Shown piece by piece: positions 1 to 6,000 of a DNA stretch of 7,258 bases. Each line of letters starts with the position of its first letter. Position 1 is the first letter of the stretch. The translations under genes and the position numbers were made by a program. The notes below the pieces were generated by a model that did not search any database, was not told the DNA's origin, and was given only the letters and a program-made list of their open reading frames with translations. Source of the stretch: Acidobacteriota bacterium (lineage in GTDB: Bacteria; Acidobacteriota; Terriglobia; Terriglobales; Acidobacteriaceae); contig JAJXUS010000097.1 in the NCBI GenBank assembly GCA_021782675.1, positions 1 through 7,258 of the forward strand. The letters run 5' to 3'.

Positions 1-77
1 CGGGCGGCCATCTTCATTTCGCCGGTGATGTTGAAGACGTAGGCGGGCAGTCGCTGAATGCGGGAAAACTCTTCCAT
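1..77 (-). CDS. alaC: Alanine aminotransferase (AlaC-like), N-terminal fragment
   Basis: Only the first 25 codons are in the window; the gene continues past the left edge. The visible N-terminus includes RLPAYVFNITGEMKMAA (residues 9-25). This closely matches, from memory, the start of E. coli AlaC (F-RI-RLP-YVFNIT-E-KMAAR), a class I/II PLP-dependent aminotransferase that makes alanine from pyruvate with glutamate as amino donor, in the cytoplasm. The ATG (77-75) has a GGAG ribosome-binding site (86-83) five bases upstream, which supports this start. The PLP lysine and substrate-binding residues lie outside the window and cannot be checked. Upstream on the same strand is a short alanine-rich leader frame behind a TATAAT box, which suggests control by alanine supply. 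Related aminotransferases (LL-diaminopimelate or aspartate type) share parts of this N-terminus, so the family is likely and the exact substrate less so. Confidence 0.75.
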   Translation of the reverse strand, partial: MEEFSRIQRLPAYVFNITGEMKMAA

Positions 78-203
78 GATGACTCCAGTGTAAAGGCGAA
101 GGGAACATAGAGACCGAGGGAACCGGGGACCGGGGAAGCCAAGGCATCACGGGGTCATCGTGCTCGGGGTGGAAGCTGAGATGGGATGAGGTGAAGCGGG
201 TGT
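78..203 (-). promoter_or_regulatory. C-rich untranslated segment between Ala-rich leader and alaC-like gene
   Basis: Read on the minus strand, this 126-base stretch lies between the leader-frame stop and the aminotransferase start. It is strikingly rich in C and poor in G: the first 38 bases after the stop hold 21 C and only 2 G by my count. There is no hairpin followed by a U-run, so I see no intrinsic terminator. A C-rich, G-poor, weakly structured RNA is what Rho utilisation (rut) sites look like, so Rho-dependent attenuation is possible. The last bases carry the GGAG ribosome-binding site of the aminotransferase. The functional call is an inference; the composition is seen directly. Confidence 0.4.
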
Positions 204-281
204 CTAGGCGGCGGGAGCCGCCGCAGCCGCGGCCGCCGCGGATGCGCGCGCGATGGAGGCGGCGATGGAGAGAGGCTGCAT
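204..281 (-). CDS. Alanine-rich leader peptide (25 aa), putative attenuator of the alaC-like gene
   Basis: ATG at 281-279 opens a 25-codon frame ending in TAG at 206-204. It starts MQPLSIAASIARAS, then has eight consecutive alanines (residues 15-22), then PAA. Fourteen of 25 residues are alanine, using GCG, GCC, GCT and GCA codons. The frame ends 126 bases before an alanine aminotransferase on the same strand. A perfect TATAAT (293-288) places the expected transcription start exactly on the A of this ATG, so the mRNA may be leaderless. In his, trp, phe, thr and leu leaders, runs of codons for the pathway's end product let ribosome stalling report its charged tRNA; an alanine run before an alanine-making enzyme fits that logic. 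Caution: the tract is GCN-rich low complexity, and the plus strand also reads alanine-rich in one frame, though without a start codon before the tract. Confidence 0.5.
   Translation of the reverse strand: MQPLSIAASIARASAAAAAAAAPAA
207..222 (-). promoter_or_regulatory. GC hairpin at the end of the Ala-rich leader
   Basis: On the minus strand GGCGGC-TCCC-GCCGCC forms a perfect 6-bp stem with a 4-base loop; the leader's TAG follows after two further bases' distance or less. The same 3' arm (GCCGCC) could instead pair with another GGCGGC about ten bases upstream (237-232), inside the alanine-codon run. The two pairings are mutually exclusive, and a ribosome held on the alanine codons would mask the upstream arm. 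No U-tract follows, so this is not an intrinsic terminator by itself. Confidence 0.4.
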
Positions 282-287
282 AGATTG

Positions 288-293
288 ATTATA
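288..293 (-). promoter_or_regulatory. -10 promoter box (TATAAT) for the leader/alaC-like transcript
   Basis: The minus strand reads GTTATAATCAATCTATG, an exact TATAAT with its last base seven positions before the A of the leader-peptide ATG. A start at the usual distance would fall on that A (281). I see no good -35 box at 16-19 bases upstream (for example CGCCCG or ACGCCC), and no TGn extension, so this is a -10-only call in otherwise GC-rich DNA. Confidence 0.5.
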
Positions 294-378
294 ACGCAGG
301 GTGGTTTTTCCGGGCGTGAGGAACCGTGCTGGGCGGGGCGTGTTGCGGGGATGCCTCCCGCCTCCGCCGGTCCTGCAT

Positions 379-468
379 GTACGGGCTAAAGCCCGTACCC
401 TTCAGGCTGAAGTCTGTACCTTTCAAGCTAAGGCCCATGCCCCTCAAGCTGAAGCCCGTTCCCTTCAT
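379..468. repeat. Four tandem 21-bp repeats headed by a perfect inverted repeat
   Basis: Four back-to-back 21-base units lie at 385-405, 406-426, 427-447 and 448-468. Unit 1 is GCTAAAGCCCGTACCCTTCAG with one base more than a 20-base core (GCTAAAGCCCGTACCCTTCA); the others differ from it at a few positions. The first unit is part of a perfect inverted repeat, GTACGGGCT-AA-AGCCCGTAC (379-398). Because 21 is a multiple of three, both strands read as 7-residue repeats in long spurious frames. Elements of the GGGCTxAAGCCC type are, from memory, scattered through acidobacterial intergenic DNA and behave like REP elements. The array sits 62 bases upstream of the DAHP synthase start; no regulatory role can be shown from sequence. 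Confidence 0.8.
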
Positions 469-478
469 CTGCCTGAAA

Positions 479-508
479 TTGCGGTGGGCGGTAAGGCGCA
501 GGTAGACT
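479..508 (+). promoter_or_regulatory. Weak candidate promoter for the DAHP synthase unit
   Basis: TTGCGG (479-484) and TAGACT (503-508) are separated by 18 bases, matching the sigma-70 boxes at 3 of 6 and 4 of 6 positions. Transcription from here would start close to 515, just before the GAGGG ribosome-binding site (517-521). It is the best pair I found between the repeat array and the start codon, but matches this weak are common by chance. Confidence 0.25.
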
Positions 509-529
509 GTGTGTTCGAGGGCAAGTGCG

Positions 530-1582
530 ATGCTGGTGGTGATGAAAGCGCAGGCCACGCCGGAGCAGATCCAGGCGGTTTGCGAGCACATTGAGCAACT
601 GGGTTTCCGGCCGCATCCGCTGCCGGGGGCGCAGCGCACGGCCATCGGCATTACCGGCAACCAGGGCGAGGTGGACCGGGGCAACCTGGAGTCGCTGCCC
701 GGGGTGGCGGAGGTGATCCGCGTCTCCAAGGCCTACAAGCTGGCCAGCCGCGATGTGAAGGAAGAAGACACGGTGGTACGTTTTGCCGGCACCGATGCCA
801 CGATTGGTGGGCGCGAGCTGGCGATTGTGGCCGGGCCGTGCTCGATTGAGAACCGGACGCAGGCGTTTGCGATTGCCGAGGCGCTGGCCAAGGCGGGTGC
901 GCAGTTTTTCCGCGGCGGCGCCTACAAGCCGCGCACCTCGCCGTATGCCTTTCAGGGGCTGGGGCTGGAGGCGCTCAAGATCATGGCCGAGATCCGGGAT
1001 CGCTTTGGGATGCGCATCATTACCGAGGCGCTGGATGTGGAGAGCCTGGAGCGGACGGCGGAGTGGGCGGACGTGATCCAGATTGGCGCCCGCAACATGC
1101 AGAATTTTTCGCTGCTGCGGATGGCGGGGCGGCTGCGCATGCCGGTGCTGATCAAGCGCGGAATGAGCGCGACGCTGGAAGAGTTTCTGATGGCGGCGGA
1201 GTACGTGATGAGCGAGGGCAACTACCAGGTGATTCTGTGCGAGCGGGGAGTGCGGACGTTCAGCGACCACGCCCGCAACACGCTGGACCTGAGCATTGTT
1301 CCGGCGCTGAAGCGGGTGAGTCATCTGCCCATCCTGGTGGATCCCAGCCACGGCACGGGGCGGCGGGACAGCGTGCTGCCGATGGCGCGGGCGGCGGTGG
1401 CCTGCGGGGCCGACGGGGTGATGGTGGAGGTGCACGACCATCCCGAGATTGCCCTTTCCGATGGTCCGCAGTCCATTTACCCGGCGCAGTTTGCGAGCAT
1501 GATGAACGACCTGGAGCAGATCGCTCCGGTGGTGGGACGCCGTTTGCCCAGGGGCATTGATGTGGCCGCCGCGGCACAGTGA
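530..1582 (+). CDS. aroF: 3-deoxy-7-phosphoheptulonate (DAHP) synthase, type I-beta
   Basis: Cytoplasmic enzyme condensing phosphoenolpyruvate and erythrose 4-phosphate to DAHP, the first step of the shikimate pathway to aromatic amino acids. At 350 residues it has the Thermotoga-type layout: an N-terminal ferredoxin-like regulatory domain (about residues 1-70, [15 protein letters not shown]...) then the TIM-barrel. Visible motifs are AGPCSIEN (101-108), [19 protein letters not shown] (127-145), [10 protein letters not shown] (183-192), [11 protein letters not shown] (205-215), [10 protein letters not shown] (270-279) and VMVEVH (297-302). The metal ligands known for the family are all present: Cys104, His274, Glu300 and Asp311. 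Start 530 was chosen because GAGGG (517-521) lies eight bases upstream and MLVVMK is the usual family beginning; a GTG at 509 would add seven atypical residues. The N-terminal domain implies allosteric feedback by an aromatic end product; which one cannot be read here. The lipoprotein gene follows after one base. aroF/aroG naming is loose across phyla. Confidence 0.95.
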   Translation: MLVVMKAQATPEQIQAVCEHIEQLGFRPHPLPGAQRTAIGITGNQGEVDRGNLESLPGVAEVIRVSKAYKLASRDVKEEDTVVRFAGTDATIGGRELAIVAGPCSIENRTQAFAIAEALAKAGAQFFRGGAYKPRTSPYAFQGLGLEALKIMAEIRDRFGMRIITEALDVESLERTAEWADVIQIGARNMQNFSLLRMAGRLRMPVLIKRGMSATLEEFLMAAEYVMSEGNYQVILCERGVRTFSDHARNTLDLSIVPALKRVSHLPILVDPSHGTGRRDSVLPMARAAVACGADGVMVEVHDHPEIALSDGPQSIYPAQFASMMNDLEQIAPVVGRRLPRGIDVAAAAQ

Positions 1583-1583
1583 G

Positions 1584-2756
1584 ATGAGATTGGAACGTAC
1601 ACGGTGGCAAGGGCGAGCGGCGGGACTCTGCGCAGTGGCGGCGGCGCTGCTGGTGAGCGGGTGCAAGCCGCGCGAGTTTCCGCAGTATCCGGCGAATTAT
1701 CGCGAATACGCGTATGTGACCAACGGCGGCAGCGGCACGGTGACGGTGATCGACGTGGTGAATGTGCGCGTGGATCGCGAGATCGCGGTGGGGCAGCATC
1801 CGCTGGCGGCGGCGGCCAGCCCGACGCGCAACGAGATCTACGTGGTGAACGCGGGGACGGCGGCGGGCACGGGCTCGCTGACGGTGATCGACGCCGAGCG
1901 CAACGCGGTGGCAGCGACGATTCCCCTGCATCGCGATCCGGTTTCAATCGACGTGGACAACGAGGGGGCGCTGGCGTATGTGGCCAACTCGGGTTCGAAC
2001 TCGGTGTCGATTATCGATTTGAAGGCGCGGCGCGAGGTGGCGCAGCTTGGCACCGGCGAGCAGCCCGACGCCGCAGTGCTTTCGCCGGACGACAAGACGC
2101 TGGTGGTGGCGAACCGGGGCGGAAATTCGGTGACGATCTTCGATGCCAGGACGCGGGCGTTGCGGGCGGTGTTTGAGGGCTGCCCGGGTGCGGGCGAGCC
2201 GGTGATCCTGCCCGATTCCTCCAAGTCATTTGTGCCCTGCGCGGGCGGTCACCAGGTGATGGCGATTGCTCTGGCGCGGGCCGGCGATCCTGCTGCGCTG
2301 CCGGATCGGCTGGAGGCGCGGATGGATGTGGGCCGGGCGCCGGTGAACCTGGCGCTGAAGCCGGACGGCGGCGAGCTGTTTGTGTCCAACGCAAACTCCG
2401 ATACGATCTCGGAAGTTGTGACCAGCACCAATGACGTGGGCGGCGCTTACATGATGGGCGACGAGCCGGTGCGAGGGTTGGTGTCGCGCGACAATGCGCT
2501 GCTGTATGTGGCCAACCAGCGCTCCCAGTATGTGACGATCTATTCGATCGACGACGGCAAGCGCATTGGATCGGTGCATGTGGGCGATGGTCCCGCGGCG
2601 CTGGCCTTTTCCGCGAACAGCTATCTGCTGTTTGTGGTGGACACCCGCTCGGAAGACGTAGCGGTGGTGCGGACGGCGCTGCAGTCGCTGTTTACGCTGC
2701 TGCCGGCGGGCCGCGAGCCGAATGCGATTGTGGACAAGGCGTTCAAAGTGCAGTAG
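1584..2756 (+). CDS. YVTN-type beta-propeller lipoprotein
   Basis: A 390-residue protein predicted to be exported and lipid-anchored. The N-terminus is basic (MRLERTRWQGR), followed by a hydrophobic stretch (residues 12-24) and the lipobox LVSGC with Cys27 as the modified residue. The rest is about seven beta-propeller blades with YVTN/YncE-like strands: AYVTNGGSGTVTVID (43-57), IYVVNAG..SLTVIDAE (85-105), AYVANSGSNSVSIIDL (131-146), LVVANRGGNSVTIFDA (173-188), LFVSNANSDTISEV (265-278) and LYVANQRSQYVTIYSID (307-323). Such propellers are usually binding scaffolds; ligand and function are unknown. The fifth blade region (200-245) is less regular and holds Cys200 and Cys219, a possible disulfide. 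The ATG lies one base after the DAHP synthase stop with no convincing Shine-Dalgarno, so translation is probably coupled. A TTG at 1557 would overlap that gene and add nine residues before the basic signal start; I prefer 1584. Its link to aromatic biosynthesis is unexplained. Confidence 0.88.
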   Translation: MRLERTRWQGRAAGLCAVAAALLVSGCKPREFPQYPANYREYAYVTNGGSGTVTVIDVVNVRVDREIAVGQHPLAAAASPTRNEIYVVNAGTAAGTGSLTVIDAERNAVAATIPLHRDPVSIDVDNEGALAYVANSGSNSVSIIDLKARREVAQLGTGEQPDAAVLSPDDKTLVVANRGGNSVTIFDARTRALRAVFEGCPGAGEPVILPDSSKSFVPCAGGHQVMAIALARAGDPAALPDRLEARMDVGRAPVNLALKPDGGELFVSNANSDTISEVVTSTNDVGGAYMMGDEPVRGLVSRDNALLYVANQRSQYVTIYSIDDGKRIGSVHVGDGPAALAFSANSYLLFVVDTRSEDVAVVRTALQSLFTLLPAGREPNAIVDKAFKVQ

Positions 2757-3023
2757 CCGCGCGTCGCCGCCGGAGACGCCGGCGCCATGGTTTGCAGGCT
2801 ATTTCCTATGCTTCGGCTAAGCTAAGAACAAATCTCCCAGCTGCAGGCGCAAGGGCGCATGGATGGCGCCGCGACAGCGCGCGGGAGATCGGATCGCTGC
2901 CAGGCTGAAGATGCAGCGCAGCGGGCGCGCCGCTAAGAACAGCGGGCCGCCAACGTATGAGGACTGAAGTCCGCGGTGGTGCGGGGCTTCTGCTCTTTTT
3001 GACATTGAGTTTTGAGCAATCTG
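2757..3023. other. Intergenic region with several potential RNA hairpins, no gene recognised
   Basis: This 267-base gap holds no coding frame I would defend. Just after the lipoprotein stop is a 6-bp hairpin, CGCCGG-AGACG-CCGGCG (2768-2784), without a T-run. ATCTCCC (2832-2838) can pair with GGGAGAT (2883-2889) around a 44-base GC-rich interior. CCGCC and GGTGG (about 2949-2980) can enclose a GGAC-TGAA-GTCC hairpin (2961-2972). A 10-base direct repeat, GCTAAGAACA, occurs at 2821-2830 and 2932-2941. A perfect TTGACA (2999-3004) has no matching -10 box at 16-18 bases. I compared the region from memory with 6S RNA, RNase P RNA, SRP RNA and cyclic-di-GMP riboswitch signatures and saw no match. 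It may be a 3' UTR, a small RNA, or the 5' leader of the next gene. Confidence 0.5.
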
Positions 3024-3059
3024 AACGGCGACTCCTCACGGAGCCGCCGTTTTTTATTT
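3024..3059 (+). terminator. Rho-independent terminator just upstream of the giant exported-protein gene
   Basis: AACGGCGACTCC (3024-3035) and GGAGCCGCCGTT (3040-3051) form a 12-bp stem with a single A-C mismatch around the loop TCAC, followed by TTTTTTATTT (3050-3059). This is a textbook intrinsic terminator on the plus strand. It could end the DAHP synthase/lipoprotein transcript after a 3' UTR of about 270 bases, or a small RNA. It ends only 18 bases before the next start codon, so any promoter for that gene located upstream must read through it; a conditional (attenuator) role is possible. Confidence 0.85.
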
Positions 3060-3077
3060 GGGCATGAGGAAGGCACG

Positions 3078-6000
3078 ATGACGCTCACAGAGAGAACGGC
3101 TTCGCGCGGGGCGAAGAGAGTGCGGCACGCGCTGGGAATTGCGGTGCTGATGATGATGGCGACTGCCGCCGCGATGGCCCAGGGCATTGCGACGACGACG
3201 GTGCAGGGCACGGTGTACCTGGCGAACGGGCAGACAGGCGCGGGAACGCTGGTGGTGAAGTGGCCGGCGTTTACTACCGCGGAGGGGCAGGCGGTTGCGG
3301 CCGATAGCCTGACAAGCAGCATCACCGCGGATGGTTTTGTGAGCGTGCAGTTGGCGCCGAACCAGGGCGCGACGCCGGCAGGGCTGTATTACACCGCCGT
3401 CTATTACATGAGCGATGGTTCCACGAGCACGGAGTACTGGGTGGTGCCGGCGGCGACGCAGGCAACGCTAGCGCAGGTGCGCACGCAGGTGATGCCGGCG
3501 GCGCAGGCGGTGCAGGCGGTGAGCAAGACCTACGTGGACCAGAAGGTGTCGGAGCTGACGCAGAGCCTGCTGACGGCTTCAGGGGGAAGCCTGACGGGGC
3601 CGCTGTTTCTGAACGGCGATCCGTCGCAGCCGCTGCAGGCGACGGATAAGCACTACGTGGATTCGCAGGTGTCGACGGCGCTGCCGCTCTCCGGGGGCAC
3701 GATGACCGGGGTGCTGAATGTGAATGGCGATCCTACACAGGAAATGCAGGCGGCGAGTAAGCACTACGTGGATGCGGCGGCGGCGAATGCGTGGCCGGGC
3801 ATGGTACTGCGCGCCGATCAGTTTGCGGGGGCGGACTTCGGAGCCAGGCTGCAGGCATGCGTGAACGCCGTGGATGCCACGTATGGCGGCACCTGCGACG
3901 CGCGCAACTTTGCGGGGACGCTCGGGATGGCGGCGAATCTCAACCTCTCCACCGGAAATACCGCGCTGTTATTGCCCTGCGCTACGATCGCAACGGCAAA
4001 CCAGATTGTGGTCGCGGCGGGAACGCGCAACGTGGCGCTGCGCGGATGCGCGTTGCGCGGCGGCAGTCAGGCGAGCGGCAGCACCGGCGGAACGGTCTTC
4101 GCGTATTCGGGAACCGGCGCGATGGTGCAGGTGGGCGACGCCACGTACGCAGTCGATACTCCCGGGTTCCATATGGACAACGTGGTGATCAATACGACAG
4201 CTGCCGCGAACGCAAGCGCGCAGGGGCTGACGGCGTATCGCACCCAGGAGCTGGATCTGGAGAGCCTCTACCTTTTGGGCAACGCCAACCAGACGGGCAT
4301 GACGCTGGATGGAACTGGCAACTACACGGGCGGCACTTTTATGGATGTGCAGGTGAGCGGGTTCCAGACGGCGGTGAACGCTGTCGGACACCAGGCGACG
4401 AATTCCGCGACTACCGACTGGGTGAATGCGAGCACGTTTGTGCGGCTGCACATCAACTGTCCTACGGCCAACGGAAGCCCGATCGCGGGGACCTATGGCA
4501 TCAACCTGCAGCAGGGAGATGGAAACACGTTTACCGGCGGCGATGTGGAGGGGTGCGGCACTGCGCTGCACCTTGGATCGAACGCGCAGAACAACACGAT
4601 AGTAGGGCTGCGCAACGAAAACTCGACGAAACAGGTGGTTGCCGACGCGGGCAGCGCGTACAACAACTGGATCACGGGCGGAACCATGTTCACGGGGCAG
4701 TTGACGGATAACGGCACGCGGAACAGTTTTCTGGATACATTTCATCGCAGCTTTAACGCGCTGAACGGCGACTGGTACGGCAGCCAGCAGGATGCCACCG
4801 TGATCAATCACTACCGCCTGGGCACCGGCGCGGGAAATGAGCGGGGCTTGCAGGATCGCTATCAGACCGACTCCGGCTATCGCTGGACGATGGGATTAAC
4901 AGACGCGACGGCCGGCGAGCAGTACTACCAGATTCTGGACGAGCTGAACAACGTTAACCGGTTCTCGGCAGGGCAGTACAACAACGGGCAGTCAAGCACC
5001 AACAATCAGACGGTGATCAATGCCGCGGGCACGGGCGCGGTGGTGCTGAATGGGTCGAGCAACGCGGGTACGGGCGGAGTGGTGATCGGCTCGGGCGGGG
5101 CGAGTTCTTCGACGGTAGCCACCATCAACAACGCGGGCAACGCGCAGTTCAACGGCACGCTGCAGGTGGGCGGAGCGGCACAATCTACCGGCACGATGAC
5201 GGTGCGCAACAACGCCGATGCGGAGGTGGATTACTATCTATGGCCCGGACTTACCGCCAGCCAGAAAGGCTCGTTCACTTACAAGGACTTCAACGGCAAC
5301 AGCCAGTGGTACATGGTGAAGGACCAGAGCAATAACTGGGCGCTGAACTCGGCGGTGGGAGGGCTGGACAGCTTCAAAGCCTACCAGAGCACAAACAGCG
5401 GCGACACGTACATCAATGCTTCGAATGCGTCGGGCGCGGTGCGGGTGAACTACGAAAGCGGCGCGGGCAGCAGCTTCAAGGTTTACGGGGGCAACAGCAG
5501 CACGCTCTACGCCAGTTTCACGGGCACGAATGCGATTGCGTTTCCGGGGCTGGCCGCGGTAAGCGGTCACAACTGCCTGCAGATCGACAACTCCGGCTAC
5601 ATTACCAATACCGGCGCGGCCTGCGGCTCGGGCGGATCGGGAACGGTGGTCGCGGGCAGCACGGGGCAGATCGCCTACTACACCGCCGATGGCGCGTCGA
5701 TTGGCGGCACCAGCATGGTTCCGCTGAGCGCTGGCGGAACGGGAGCGACGACAGCGGCCACGGCGCTGCAGAATCTGGGCGCGCTGGCGGCATCGCAGCT
5801 TGTTTCCGGGACGGGCGACTCGCGCACGGCCGCGGCCAACGCCGCTTCTGTCGAAGAGGTGCGTCGGCTCGCAGGCCACGTGTGTGCCGAAGATTATCTT
5901 TGGGTGGATGTGGCCCACGGCGGGACGGATATCGGCGCTGCCATCACCGCAGCAGTACAGGCCGGGCCACTGCAAAGCACGACCGAAGTGACGCTCTGCC

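Noticed and set aside
208..288. Plus-strand alanine-rich reading of the GCN tract
   Set aside because: A TAG at 205-207 precedes it and there is no ATG, GTG or TTG before 253, so the alanine run itself cannot be translated on this strand.
385..468. CRISPR array
   Set aside because: The 21-base units are directly adjacent with no unique spacers, so this is a tandem repeat.
509..529. Upstream GTG start for the DAHP synthase
   Set aside because: The ATG at 530 has a well-spaced GAGGG and begins with the conserved family N-terminus; the extra residues are atypical and would overlap the ribosome-binding site.
428..1666. Long minus-strand open frame (412 codons) opposite the DAHP synthase
   Set aside because: It is antisense to a gene with every family motif and metal ligand. 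Its translation is rich in His, Arg and Pro, as expected for the reverse of GC-rich coding DNA, and it runs through the 21-bp repeats.
2999..3027. Complete sigma-70 promoter from the perfect TTGACA at 2999
   Set aside because: No acceptable -10 box occurs at 16-18 bases; the 17-base position reads TGAACG. Kept only as a note in the intergenic entry.
3791..4711. Plus-strand open frame of 306 codons in another phase of the giant gene
   Set aside because: It is a shifted reading of the same DNA, dominated by Arg, Gly and Cys, with no ribosome-binding site or domain; the real frame from 3078 continues through it.
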